From assembly GCA_016342495.1 (NCBI GenBank), contig JAEIOG010000010.1, forward strand, positions 1 to 64,000: DNA of 64,000 nucleotides, in the 5' to 3' direction. Position 1 is the stretch's first letter, and every line of letters begins with the position of its first letter. This document shows positions 52,945 through 63,254 of this stretch, one piece after another. Below the pieces are notes generated by a model. The model was given only the letters and a program-made list of their open reading frames with translations. It ran no database searches and was not told the DNA's origin. The DNA is from Phycisphaerae bacterium. GTDB lineage: Bacteria; Planctomycetota; Phycisphaerae; Sedimentisphaerales; SM23-30. Made by a program: the position numbers and the translations under genes.

Positions 52945-54477
52945 TTATTGATATTTCAAGGCGATAACCGGAATATATTTATCTGGCGATGTCTGCGGGA
53001 TGGCTATCGTAACGGTGTTTTCCTTCTGTTTAATTTTCAACGGTTCGATATTAGATAAAAATTTAGCCCAAGTTATGACATAAGGTATTTCATTAAGAGT
53101 CAATTCCTGATCTTCAGGGTAATCATAGATATGGAAATATAAGGTTTTAGTTTTGGGATTAATGGTATAACGGCCATTAGCTGGAGTCGGTATTGAGGAT
53201 TTTTGAGTATTGTAAATCGCCTGGCCATTAATTGATAGCCATTGACCCATGACCTTGAGCTTTTGCATTTCAAAATCAGCGAAGGTGCCATCAGCTTTTG
53301 GCCCGACATTAAATTCGATATTGCCATTGTCAGAAACACAATCGATAATCATTTTAATTACATCCAGATCGCTTAAAATATTACCAGGATGTTCATTGCG
53401 GTTATAGCCATAGCTATTGCCAAAGCCCCGCCACATGGCCCAGGGTTTGGCCCGGTCGATGTTGGCATAATGTTCAACGTGACTGAAATCACCATAGACA
53501 CCACGGGTATCAGAGTTGCCTTCTTTCTTCTGACCAAAGCGATCGTTAATAACCACCTCCTGTTTGCGTTTGGCGGCCTGATTATAATAGTATGCGACAA
53601 TTTGACGCGAACGCCAGTATTGATAGCCATGTTCCCATTCACCATCAAAACAGAGATAATCAGGATGATATTTGTCGATCAATTCCTTAATTTGAGGTAT
53701 CATAAAATCATCAACATATTCATTGGGATTATTGTCGCCATCCTGATCGGTGAGTTTTTTGAACCCTTTATATTTTGCTACATCTTTTTCACCAATGTAA
53801 GCCGGGTTATCCCATTCATAATAGGAATAGTAAAGGCCAATGCGTATTTTATGCTTACGGGCAGCTTTGACCAGTTCGCCATACAAATCACGCTTAGGCC
53901 CCATTTTCATTGAGTTACGGTCAGTATAAGCCGAATCCCATAGACAAAAACCATCATGATGCTTGGAAGTAATAAAGAAATATTTAGCGCCGGCATCTTT
54001 GGCGATTTTCATCCACTGGTCAGCATCAAACTTTTCGGCGAAGAATCCTTCGGTTTCACCAGTGATAATATTTTTAGTGCCATCGATAAAATCATCGTAG
54101 CTGGCAGTGCCATAATGTTCTTTATGATAATCTCTGACTGCCTGGTTTTTTTTAAGCCATTGCCAGTACCATTCGGCATAGGCCACCCCATAGGGACTAT
54201 CCTTTCGCGGCGTCCAGCCCGGCACCGCATAAGGGCCCCAGTGAACGCTCAGACCGATTTTATCACTGGTAAACCATGTTGGCATCGAATGAGTGACAAG
54301 CGAAGCCCATTGAGGGCTAAATGGCCCCTGTTCAATCGTTTCAGCCAGCATCGGATGCAACTTGCCCTCTGGAGGATCTTCGGTTGGGACCTTGGCCTCA
54401 GATGGACAAGCCCACAATGATATAAATATTAATGCCGCAGTCACAAGTGAAATCATATTATTCATAGAAACCTCCAT
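52945..54477 (-). CDS. Alpha-L-fucosidase (GH29)
   Basis: 'GLSVHWGPYAVPGW', 'AKYFFITSKHHDGFCLWDS', 'YLCFDGEWEH', 'NVGPKADGTF' GH29 motifs; signal peptide. Confidence 0.93.
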   Translation of the reverse strand: MEVSMNNMISLVTAALIFISLWACPSEAKVPTEDPPEGKLHPMLAETIEQGPFSPQWASLVTHSMPTWFTSDKIGLSVHWGPYAVPGWTPRKDSPYGVAYAEWYWQWLKKNQAVRDYHKEHYGTASYDDFIDGTKNIITGETEGFFAEKFDADQWMKIAKDAGAKYFFITSKHHDGFCLWDSAYTDRNSMKMGPKRDLYGELVKAARKHKIRIGLYYSYYEWDNPAYIGEKDVAKYKGFKKLTDQDGDNNPNEYVDDFMIPQIKELIDKYHPDYLCFDGEWEHGYQYWRSRQIVAYYYNQAAKRKQEVVINDRFGQKKEGNSDTRGVYGDFSHVEHYANIDRAKPWAMWRGFGNSYGYNRNEHPGNILSDLDVIKMIIDCVSDNGNIEFNVGPKADGTFADFEMQKLKVMGQWLSINGQAIYNTQKSSIPTPANGRYTINPKTKTLYFHIYDYPEDQELTLNEIPYVITWAKFLSNIEPLKIKQKENTVTIAIPQTSPDKYIPVIALKYQ

Positions 54478-54575
54478 TTATGGTCTTTACTATACAGTTT
54501 TCAAAGCAAAACAATGCCTTTTAATAATTCTAGGCCGGGAATTTGCATAAAACTATAAAATAATTATCCGCCAAT

Positions 54576-54613
54576 AAAAAAGGACACTGATTGTTGTTCA
54601 GCATCCTTTTTTA
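54576..54613 (-). terminator. Symmetrical terminator between GH29 and GH38 genes
   Basis: AAAAAAGGA..CTGA-ttgttg-TCAG..TCCTTTTTT inverted repeat. Confidence 0.7.
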
Positions 54614-54645
54614 TTTTCAAGCAAACCCAATATTCGGGGATGATA

Positions 54646-57600
54646 TTATTTTAAGGTTAACTTTAATGTACGTATCTGATATGGGCTAAAAGTCAGTTTT
54701 ACTTTGCCATCTGCAATTTTGAGGGTCTTATTGAGGGGTTTTTCCATCAAGTTGACTTCTGTCACCTTTTTCACAGCCAAGCTAGTGCTGAATGTACGTT
54801 GACCAGCACAATTGTGAGCTTCGTAGAGACGCACGATAATTGAGTTATCATCTTCACATTTCTTGACGGTGTCAATAATGACATTATCGCCAGTGATCGC
54901 CATATTTGACAGGCTCGCCGGCAATTTTCCCTTTGACGACTTAGCGGCGATGGCCAGTGGAGCGTTATTGAGTTCATAACCTGCCCGGACTGTGCCATTA
55001 GTGAAATCTCCACCATGGGGACGAATCGAATAGGTGAAACAATGAGTCTTATTGACATCAGCGGTAGTATCAGGCATTTTCGGGGCCCGCAGCAGCGACA
55101 TACGGATAGTGTCCCCTTTGATATCATAGCCATACTTGCCATCATTCAGCATTGAAAGGCCATAGTCTGATTGTGACAGGTCAACCCATTTCTGGCCCGG
55201 CACTTCAAACATCGCAAAATCCTGGGGCCTGTTCCAATGCGTGGGCCGGGTGACATTACCGAACTGAATCTCATAACGAGCTGTTTCACTGTGAATATCG
55301 GTCGGAAATGCCACCTTCAGTAAAACATCTTTTTCATCGCCCCACTGGATTGAAGTAACAAAATCCAGCTGACCCGATCCGGCCTTTAAGATAATATCCT
55401 GAGCGATAATAGATTTACTGATCTTGCGTTTGATATGCATAACACTGCGAACCGGACCGGTTTCGGTCAGCTCCATCGAAAGCAATTCACCATCACTGCA
55501 CAGCATTTTATCATTATAGAAAATGTCGATATCCCAGGCATCCCAGTCATTGGGTTTATCTTCAAAGAGCAGGAACTGATTAGCAACACAGCCAGCCTTA
55601 ACTGCCTCACGTTTAGTGTTTTTATCGACAATACTTTTGATACGTCCTTTGGCATCGAATTTGATACTGAGGTTTTCATTTTCGATTTTTTTGGTAGTTG
55701 CTGGCAACAGTTTCACATCTTCGTGAGTACCGGGATTAATATGAATGGTCGTATGGCCCATAGAAGGTATAGATGCCTTAAAATAAGCTTTGCCATCCTT
55801 GCCAACCTGTACCGGGCTGTTATTGCCTTTGATATCGGTAGCGATATAAGATGAATTCTTTCTTAATCCTTTGACCTCAGCTGCAATCACGCCATCATAT
55901 TGCCAGGACAAATCATTAAGCGCGACAACTGGAATGCCCGAGCCGGTGGTGTCGACATTCTTAGCAAAATATTCAACCGCATTAGCTTTGACCTCTTCGA
56001 TGGCATTAATAGCAATAGCATAATCCCGATCAGAATCAGCATAAACTTCTTTGATGGAGCTGCCCGGAATAATATCATGGAATTGATTCAGCAGAATCAG
56101 CTTCCAGGCCTCGTTGAGCTTATCCTGAGCATATTTACCGCCATTGGCCAGGTTCATCGCTGAAATATATTCCACGCAGCGCATAAGGTTTTCACACAGG
56201 CGATTATATTTTTTATTATTAGCCTGAGTAGTAAGCGTACCCCGATGGATTTCCAAATAAAGCTCACCAACCCACTGCGGCAAATCATGGGAACGTTCTT
56301 TAAGCTCGGTAAAAAACTTCTTCGGTGTCATCGGCTCACACTTGGGCATAGCTTCAAGATTCTTATATCGCCTCTGGCGTTCGGCCATCTCTTTAGTTGG
56401 GCCGCCACCGCCATCGCCATGGCCAAACAGACAACCCTGAATATCAGAGCGATCTTTCTGGCGATAATTACGTTGGCTGTGCATCAGGACAGTTGGGTCC
56501 AGATTACAGTTATAGTCATCGCCAGGGAGGAAATGACTCAATACCGTCGAGCCATCGATGCCAGTCCAGTTAAAGCTATGGTGCGGAAAACGGGTAAACT
56601 GATTCCAGGAGATTTTCTGGGTCAGGAAATTGTCGATGCCGGAAAGCTTTAATATCTGGGGCAATGAAGCAGCATAGCCAAAGACATCCGGCAGCCATAA
56701 ACATACCGGGCTATAGTTAAACTCTTCTTTGAAAAAACGTGTACCAAAGAGCAATTGCCTTACCAGGGATTCACCCGAGGGGATATTGCAGTCCATTTCC
56801 ACCCAGGCTGCCCCGGTTGGCACCCATTTATTCTTTTTGACCTTATCTTTGATTCGTTCATACAATGTTGGATATTTATCACGGGTATATTCATAAAGTT
56901 GAGGTTGGCTTTGACAAAAAACAAATTCCGGATAACGGTCCATGATATCCAGCACATTAGAAAAACTGCGACCGCATTTACGCATAGTCTCGCGCAGAGG
57001 CCACAGCCAGGCCACATCAATATGAGCATGACCCATAGTCGCAATCGTAGGAGCCGAAGCATTAGCGACATGCTGTTTATAGAAGGGTTTTAGATAACTG
57101 GAGACCTTTTTGGCCGATTTAACGATAGAATCACGGCTTAAATCCTGCCAGTCAAATAAATCGACAGCTTTATTCAGCGTATAGATAATCTGGCTATGCA
57201 GCGGATCATTTTCCGGCAGATGCGGACGCTCTACCGGGTTCGTTGAAGGGTTTACCATTTCCAGCAAACACTTGACATCATGATAAGCCGTCCAAACCTC
57301 CTGATTAAATACCGCAAACTTCGGCTGATTCATGGTACGCAGCTGGAAGCCGCCAAAGGTATGATTGGCCCCGCCTTCGACATAAAGTTCGACTTGCTGA
57401 TTGGCTTTGGCGGTATCTTCGATAATCACATCGCTGCGGGCCCAATCCAGGCCCTGAATAGGTTTATTGTCCCGGAATACCAGCGAATCACCCTGACTGT
57501 CAAAGATCAGCGATACCGTTTTCCCGGCAAATTCCTTCGGAATCACAAAACGCAGGCGAAACCAGCCTGTACCCCACTGCTTACCCCAGCGATGCCCATC

Positions 57601-57783
57601 TTTTACCTTTTTATATTTCAGTTTAGCGGCCTGCTGGGGCGTAAGATGATCCATAGTCTCAGCGATAGCGACATCGTCGATATTAACATGCTCGGTCCAG
57701 ATCAGACTTTGCAGTTCTTTAACCCGACGATTGATTTTATGACGATACACATTTTCAAGTTTCTTCATAGCTGCTAAAGACAT
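54646..57783 (-). CDS. Alpha-mannosidase (GH38)
   Basis: 'GHAHIDVAWLWPLRET', 'WLPDVFGYAASLPQILKLSGIDNFLTQKISWN', 'LLNQFHDIIPGSSI' GH38 motifs. Confidence 0.95.
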   Translation of the reverse strand: MSLAAMKKLENVYRHKINRRVKELQSLIWTEHVNIDDVAIAETMDHLTPQQAAKLKYKKVKDGHRWGKQWGTGWFRLRFVIPKEFAGKTVSLIFDSQGDSLVFRDNKPIQGLDWARSDVIIEDTAKANQQVELYVEGGANHTFGGFQLRTMNQPKFAVFNQEVWTAYHDVKCLLEMVNPSTNPVERPHLPENDPLHSQIIYTLNKAVDLFDWQDLSRDSIVKSAKKVSSYLKPFYKQHVANASAPTIATMGHAHIDVAWLWPLRETMRKCGRSFSNVLDIMDRYPEFVFCQSQPQLYEYTRDKYPTLYERIKDKVKKNKWVPTGAAWVEMDCNIPSGESLVRQLLFGTRFFKEEFNYSPVCLWLPDVFGYAASLPQILKLSGIDNFLTQKISWNQFTRFPHHSFNWTGIDGSTVLSHFLPGDDYNCNLDPTVLMHSQRNYRQKDRSDIQGCLFGHGDGGGGPTKEMAERQRRYKNLEAMPKCEPMTPKKFFTELKERSHDLPQWVGELYLEIHRGTLTTQANNKKYNRLCENLMRCVEYISAMNLANGGKYAQDKLNEAWKLILLNQFHDIIPGSSIKEVYADSDRDYAIAINAIEEVKANAVEYFAKNVDTTGSGIPVVALNDLSWQYDGVIAAEVKGLRKNSSYIATDIKGNNSPVQVGKDGKAYFKASIPSMGHTTIHINPGTHEDVKLLPATTKKIENENLSIKFDAKGRIKSIVDKNTKREAVKAGCVANQFLLFEDKPNDWDAWDIDIFYNDKMLCSDGELLSMELTETGPVRSVMHIKRKISKSIIAQDIILKAGSGQLDFVTSIQWGDEKDVLLKVAFPTDIHSETARYEIQFGNVTRPTHWNRPQDFAMFEVPGQKWVDLSQSDYGLSMLNDGKYGYDIKGDTIRMSLLRAPKMPDTTADVNKTHCFTYSIRPHGGDFTNGTVRAGYELNNAPLAIAAKSSKGKLPASLSNMAITGDNVIIDTVKKCEDDNSIIVRLYEAHNCAGQRTFSTSLAVKKVTEVNLMEKPLNKTLKIADGKVKLTFSPYQIRTLKLTLK

Positions 57784-57954
57784 TGCGCAGTTTCCTCTAT
57801 AATGGTTCAGTTTCTAATAAGCTATTATCAAATAATGATGTGATTTTAGCTTAGAGAACGGATTGTTCAACAAAAAACCGGGATTTATTGCCTGAGATGG
57901 GAATTATGAACCAATAAAGAGCTGTTTAACCACCAGAAACCCAAAGAAATATCC

Positions 57955-58077
57955 AAAGATGCTCCATGGTCTCAGCTATGGCGGCATCATCAATAATAAT
58001 TTTTCAGTCCAGATTAAAGTTTGCAGTTCTTTTACCCGAAGCTTTATTTCATGTCTGCAGATATTCTCAAGTTTTTC
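57955..58077 (-). pseudogene. Degenerate, frameshifted copy of the 5' end of a GH38 gene
   Basis: Minus-strand reading gives 'WEKLENICRHEIKLRVKELQTLIWTEK/IDDAAIAETMEHL' versus intact 'MKKLENVYRHKINRRVKELQSLIWTEHVNIDDVAIAETMDHL'; roughly three-quarters nucleotide identity by eye. Confidence 0.85.
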
Positions 58078-58217
58078 CCATTTCTGGCAGAGATATTGCA
58101 ATTTTCTTTCATCATCTGCTTAATAACACGGTTTTTACACCTGAAAACAGTCTTTTCGTATTTAATCAAGGCATTTTTAGAGATGACTCTGATAATTTCA
58201 CGCTTGATTACACCAAT

Positions 58218-58250
58218 ATCATGCATGATTACGATGATATCATGCATGAT
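58218..58250. repeat. Two identical 12-bp palindromes ATCATGCATGAT, 21 bp apart
   Basis: ATCATGCATGAT at 58218-58229 and 58239-58250. Confidence 0.8.
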
Positions 58251-58343
58251 TCTGTCAGGATTAACTGCGGTTATGGGACTGCTGCTGTGATTACAAAAAT
58301 TTTTCGATGCCTTAGCCAGTCAATCGGCTAAACTCAGTTCAGC

Positions 58344-59435
58344 TTAATCGGCAATCTCCATATCAGTACAATCGGTGCCGGGGCAGAAGTCGGTGTCTGC
58401 TTGCAATTTAGACAAATATTTCACGGTCAGATCAATGCAGGCTTCGATATCATCAAAGGAACATATCTCAACCGGGCTGTGCATATAGCGGTTGGGTATG
58501 CGAATCAATGCGGTAGCCACCCCGCCACGACTAAGCTGGATCGCCCGGGCATTCGTTGGTGTCGCACCCGGTTCGGCCCGCAGCTGATAATCAATTTTAT
58601 TGGCGATGGCGGTATCAACTAAACCCTGACCCAGGACCGGGTTGATATTACAGCCTTTGTGCAGAATCGGCCCGGCATTGATTTTGATGTCACGATGCTT
58701 TTGCGGTGTCATTGTCGGATAGTCACTACTGTGGCCAACTTCAAATGATATCGCCACATCCGGATTAATGCTATAGGCAGCGGTAATAGCACCCCGGGTG
58801 CCGATTTCTTCCTGAACAGTAGCGGCAGCTATCAGGCAAAAATCCAGTTTCTTTTTTGCCAGAGTCTTAAACACCTCAGCGGCAACAAAAACACCCAGCT
58901 TATCATCGCAGCCCCGGGCGGTAAACATGCCATTTTGCAGCATCTGGAAATCCGCATCGACGACAATGGCATCACCAACTGCTATAAGCTTTAGGGCATC
59001 CTTTTTATCTTTGGCACCGATATCCAGCCAAAGGTCTTCAAACTTGACTTCGTCCTTGACTTCATCGGCATCCATCAAATGGATAGGCTTTTTACCAATG
59101 ACACCTTTGACGATGCCAGAGCGGGTAATTACCTTGACCCGCTGGGCCAGCATAATGCGACTATCCATCCCGCCGACAGAACCGACCGAGGCAAATCCCT
59201 TATCATCAATATATTTGATCATCATACCGATTTCATCGATATGGCCTTCGATCAAAACCTTCAGTTTCTTTTCAGGGTTCAATATCGCCGCGGAATTGCC
59301 ATGTACATCACGGTTTATTTTATCGGCATATGGCTTGAGATATTCTCGAAACATCTGCGAAGCCTGGGCTTCAAAGCCGGATGGGCTAGGGGTATTAAGA
59401 AATTTTTCCAGAAATGCTTTACTTTTATTATTCAT
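58344..59435 (-). CDS. M42 family aminopeptidase/endoglucanase-like metallopeptidase
   Basis: 'IEGHIDEIGMMI', 'ARGCDDKLG', 'TVQEEIGTRGA', 'RYMHSPVEI' M42 motifs. Confidence 0.93.
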   Translation of the reverse strand: MNNKSKAFLEKFLNTPSPSGFEAQASQMFREYLKPYADKINRDVHGNSAAILNPEKKLKVLIEGHIDEIGMMIKYIDDKGFASVGSVGGMDSRIMLAQRVKVITRSGIVKGVIGKKPIHLMDADEVKDEVKFEDLWLDIGAKDKKDALKLIAVGDAIVVDADFQMLQNGMFTARGCDDKLGVFVAAEVFKTLAKKKLDFCLIAAATVQEEIGTRGAITAAYSINPDVAISFEVGHSSDYPTMTPQKHRDIKINAGPILHKGCNINPVLGQGLVDTAIANKIDYQLRAEPGATPTNARAIQLSRGGVATALIRIPNRYMHSPVEICSFDDIEACIDLTVKYLSKLQADTDFCPGTDCTDMEIAD

Positions 59436-59459
59436 GATTTAACTCCAGAACCAGAACTC

Positions 59460-60476
59460 TTAAAATTTTATCTTTCGGTCAGTTATTTTTGCCGCCAGAG
59501 GCATCTTGTCAGTCTCATCTGAATCCAAACCCAGCTCTTTGGGGCCGGGTTTGATAAATTCACTTTCAATACCTTCTATTGTCATCATCCCTTTTTCTAT
59601 TGTCACTATCGCATAGAGCGGATCCTTATATGGCAGGGTATATTTCAGGGATGGACGCTTTTTATTTATCGAATCGGAAAAACGTTCCGGGCATTGATAC
59701 TTACTGCCCACCCATTGATTGGACATGCTGTTTATCTGAATATAATAAATATTGTTGATTTCCCTGGCATAATCAGTGTGATCATGCCCGCTGAAAGCAG
59801 CGAGCATCTTATTAAAACCGGAACGGGTATTTTCATCTTCAAAGATGGCCCTTATCTCCTGCTGATTCTTGCAGGCCCTGGGGTTTTGGAAGCTTTGATG
59901 GGAAAATACAATACAATGCTTATCAGTTGCCGCCAGATCCTGCTTTAACCATTTGATCTGCTGGGGTTCTACAAAACATCTTTCACTGGAATCACGATAA
60001 AAATTCCCTTTTGAATATGGAACATACTTGTTATCAATCTTGAGATTATTGGGATCCAGCACAATAAAATGAAATTCACCAGCATCAAATGAGTAATATC
60101 TCGATGGCATATCTACATAAGCCATAAAATCCTCTTTAGTACAGATATCCATATCGTGATTACCCAGAACATTATGCTTTTTCAAAGGCGAAGACTTCCA
60201 GATATTGACAAAATCATCATTAGATTCTTTAGCAAAACAAAAATCACCCAAATCAATAACAAAATCCACCTGTTGCTTTTCCGCCGCCTGAAGATACAGA
60301 GCCAGACGCTTCTCAGCATCATGCATTATATCCTGATGAATATCCGTAGATATGCCAAATCGAATGCTTTTATGTTGCTTAAAGCGAGAAACATTTAAAC
60401 AACCCCCTAAAGCAATACCACCAGTAAACAATACCCCATTTTTAATAAAATCACGACGTCTCATTTGCAACTCCAA
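59460..60476 (-). CDS. Metallophosphoesterase with Tat-like signal
   Basis: 'MRRRDFIKNGVLFTGGIALGGC' twin-arginine/lipobox-like start; 'GISTDIHQD', 'VIDLGDF', 'LGNHDMD', 'FSHQSF', 'FSGHDHTD'. Confidence 0.88.
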   Translation of the reverse strand: MELQMRRRDFIKNGVLFTGGIALGGCLNVSRFKQHKSIRFGISTDIHQDIMHDAEKRLALYLQAAEKQQVDFVIDLGDFCFAKESNDDFVNIWKSSPLKKHNVLGNHDMDICTKEDFMAYVDMPSRYYSFDAGEFHFIVLDPNNLKIDNKYVPYSKGNFYRDSSERCFVEPQQIKWLKQDLAATDKHCIVFSHQSFQNPRACKNQQEIRAIFEDENTRSGFNKMLAAFSGHDHTDYAREINNIYYIQINSMSNQWVGSKYQCPERFSDSINKKRPSLKYTLPYKDPLYAIVTIEKGMMTIEGIESEFIKPGPKELGLDSDETDKMPLAAKITDRKIKF

Positions 60477-60595
60477 ACAATTATCAATAAAATTCTATCC
60501 CAAACATTAGACATCATCCAAAACAAGGCGGCAACGACGCCGGAAGTAACCACCAATCAGCGATCCTTATGTAAGCTGAAACAGGTTCAACCTGT

Positions 60596-60634
60596 AAAAA
60601 AACAACATGCCCAGCCTGAAGCCGGACATGTTGC
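60596..60634 (-). terminator. Rho-independent terminator after the second M42 gene
   Basis: Minus-strand CAACATGTCCGGC-ttcaggct-GGGCATGTTG followed by TTTTTTT. Confidence 0.85.
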
Positions 60635-60653
60635 TGTATCTTCCTTGAAAGGA

Positions 60654-61712
60654 CTAAGGCCGGTAATCCTTTTTAGCCGGCAATTTCTCGATATAAGCTA
60701 CAATCAGTTTAATGACATTTTCCAGATCTGTCAAGCTGACAACTTCCACTGGAGTGTGCATATAGCGATTAGGCATAGAAATCAGTCCGGCAGCCGCCCC
60801 GCCGCGTGATAACTGAATTGCGTTTGCATCAGTACCAGTTGCGCGAGGTTCAGCAGAAACCTGATATGGGATTTTATTGGTTTTGGCGGTCTTAAACAAA
60901 CCAGCTTCTAATACCGGATTGATATTTGGCCCACGGTGCAGGATTGGCCCGGCTCCGACTTTGATATCGCCAATGAGTTTTTTGTCAACTTCCGGATGAT
61001 CAGAGGTAAAGCCAACATCAATAGCAATTCCAGCATCGGGATTAACATTGTAAGATGAAGTAATAGCACCACGCAGACCAACTTCTTCCTGAACGGTAGC
61101 TACACCAATAACAGAAACATTAAGTTTCTTTTTGGACAGTTCGCGGATAACTTCAGCTACAATAAAAGCACCAGCTTTATCATCACAGCCACGGGCGATA
61201 ATTTTATCTGTGCCCAGGCGGCGACATTCGACATCAATAACCATCGGATCACCAATAGCTATGATTTTTTCAGCTTCTTTTTTGTCAGCAGCGCCAATAT
61301 CAATCCAGATATTGTCCATTTTAACGCCTTTGGTGCGTTCTTCAGCTGTCATCAAATGGATAGCTTTGCGGCCTACTACGCCCAACACATCACCTTTGGC
61401 TGTCAGGATCTTTACCCGTTGGCCCACCAGCAAAGCCGGGTCCATGCCGCCAATTTGGCCAACATAAAGATAACCATTTTCATCTATATAGTTAACCATC
61501 AGGCCAATTTCATCAATATGGCCTGCCAGCATGAATTTGAATTTCGCTTTCGGGTTCAAAATCGCATAGCTATTGCCATGGACATCCCGTTCTACTACAT
61601 CAGCAAAACCTTTAACGCGTTTGCGAAACACTTCAGCGGCGGGTTGTTCAAAACCTGATGGACTGGGAGCATTGAGGATTTCCTGCAAGAATTTTTCTCT
61701 GTTTTTATTCAT
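60654..61712 (-). CDS. M42 family metallopeptidase (paralogue)
   Basis: 'LAGHIDEIGLMV', 'ARGCDDKAG', 'TVQEEVGLRGA', 'IAIDVGF', 'RYMHTPVEV'. Confidence 0.94.
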   Translation of the reverse strand: MNKNREKFLQEILNAPSPSGFEQPAAEVFRKRVKGFADVVERDVHGNSYAILNPKAKFKFMLAGHIDEIGLMVNYIDENGYLYVGQIGGMDPALLVGQRVKILTAKGDVLGVVGRKAIHLMTAEERTKGVKMDNIWIDIGAADKKEAEKIIAIGDPMVIDVECRRLGTDKIIARGCDDKAGAFIVAEVIRELSKKKLNVSVIGVATVQEEVGLRGAITSSYNVNPDAGIAIDVGFTSDHPEVDKKLIGDIKVGAGPILHRGPNINPVLEAGLFKTAKTNKIPYQVSAEPRATGTDANAIQLSRGGAAAGLISMPNRYMHTPVEVVSLTDLENVIKLIVAYIEKLPAKKDYRP

Positions 61713-61953
61713 TTACATTTCCTTATTACGAGTAAATATTTGCTTTGCCTGAACCAATAACCCGGTAGAATCAGTAATAAAATAAGATTTTTATTACTAA
61801 AACCACCTTTTCAGACAATAATTATCATGAATTTGACTGAAAATATAACATAAATAAAAAGGTTATGCAACAGCAGATTTGATAGCAAGCACCCATCAAC
61901 CGGATAAGCAATACCCAGCTTTTGATACAATATTATTAAAGGTGCCCTTAAAT

Positions 61954-62784
61954 TTATTCCGGAAGCTTTTCAATCCATGCCGGCCAAGCATAAGTTGATG
62001 CAGTGTATGGGCCATTTACCTTAAAGGATTTGTGCCAGCGAAGACGCCATAACTCTTTTATCCCGGATGGTCTGGCCGACATATCCATAAAAGTGAAATT
62101 CACTTTACCATCATGGCGATTCAGGGCAAAATGTTTCATGCCCTGGCCATAACCTTCCCACTGACTGTCTTTTGTTGGCGGGCTATTATAATCATAAGGA
62201 GCCCCGCCTCGCCACATACAATCGCCAAATATTGGGATATAATTAGCATGTTTTGATGAATTGTTTCGCCAATATAATTTCGGGTCCCGGCTCTGTACCC
62301 ATGTCGAACAATCATATATCCAGCAATTAGCGCCATAGCTGCAAATCTCACGGTCACTTTCGGTTTGATCAGAAGTTAAACCCATTTTATAAGAATAATT
62401 TGAACCGCCAATGCTTGATTGTGAACTATTTGGATTAGGCTTATTGGCCGTCGGGCATATAAGAATTTCAGATTTGGTATCATACTGGTCACGCAAAGCG
62501 ATAATCCATTCACCTCGAGCCCAGCCAATCTGCCCGGCAGAGCCAGGGAAACGACCATTATTTTCACTGGTATACATTGACCATATCAAACCCCATTGAT
62601 GCATATTTGCCAAACAAACGACATTTCTGGCTTTTTGCCGTGCTTTGGAAAGGGCCGGCATCAAAATAGAAACCAGCAGCGCAATGATAGAAATAACCAC
62701 TAAAAGTTCAATTAAAGTAAAACCCTGCTTACGACATGGATTTGGATGGTCCATTATTAACCCCTTTTTCTCAAGAATCATCAC
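61954..62784 (-). CDS. Prepilin-type N-terminal cleavage/methylation (pseudopilin-like) protein
   Basis: 'KQGFTLIELLVVISIIALLVSILMPALSKARQKARNVVCLANMHQWGL'; likely start is the internal Met of 'MDHPNPCRKQGFTL'. Confidence 0.9.
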   Translation of the reverse strand: MMILEKKGLIMDHPNPCRKQGFTLIELLVVISIIALLVSILMPALSKARQKARNVVCLANMHQWGLIWSMYTSENNGRFPGSAGQIGWARGEWIIALRDQYDTKSEILICPTANKPNPNSSQSSIGGSNYSYKMGLTSDQTESDREICSYGANCWIYDCSTWVQSRDPKLYWRNNSSKHANYIPIFGDCMWRGGAPYDYNSPPTKDSQWEGYGQGMKHFALNRHDGKVNFTFMDMSARPSGIKELWRLRWHKSFKVNGPYTASTYAWPAWIEKLPE

Positions 62785-62995
62785 GATGATTGAATACAGG
62801 TTAGCATTTGTAAAACCTTAACCTGCAACATATTATGTATTATATAATTAAATATAAATGAAAGAATCAAATATAAAATGCAAAAAAATGACAGCTTCTG
62901 AAAACCAATAGATCCGTAATGTACAATTATAATAGATATCAGCTGAAATAGCAAGCCGGTATCAGAAATGCAAGGTTAACCAAAAGGATTAACTA

Positions 62996-63023
62996 TTGAC
63001 AATTCAATAATGATAGCTATACT
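62996..63023 (+). promoter_or_regulatory. Candidate sigma70 promoter of tRNA-Arg (TTGACA-N16-TATACT)
   Basis: TTGACA 62996-63001, TATACT 63018-63023, directly upstream of the tRNA. Confidence 0.7.
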
Positions 63024-63031
63024 ATCCATTC

Positions 63032-63049
63032 TTGATGGGAAACCATCAA
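63032..63049 (+). other. Leader hairpin TTGATGG-GAAA-CCATCAA immediately 5' of the tRNA
   Basis: Perfect 7-bp stem with GNRA tetraloop, ending 4 nt before the tRNA. Confidence 0.5.
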
Positions 63050-63053
63050 AGCT

Positions 63054-63127
63054 GTTCCCGTAGCTCAACTGGACAGAGTGTCGGCCTCCGAAGCCGAAGG
63101 TTGGTGGTTCGAATCCACTCGGGAATA
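63054..63127 (+). tRNA. tRNA-Arg (anticodon CCG)
   Basis: GTTCCCG/CGGGAAT acceptor, anticodon arm TCGGC-CTCCGAA-GCCGA, GGTTCGAATCC T-arm; CCA not encoded. Confidence 0.93.
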
Positions 63128-63254
63128 TTTCTATAAAACACTGGCATTGAACAACTTAATCATATTAGATAGCTCATTTATACTGATATATTATAGTTTT
63201 TTATTATCATTTTTCTCCTTGGCAAAACCCAGCTTAATCACTACAATAGCTTTA

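Noticed and set aside
53389-54420. Plus-strand ORFs (174 and 154 aa) opposite the GH29 gene
   Set aside because: Antisense to strongly conserved GH29 coding sequence; no independent support.
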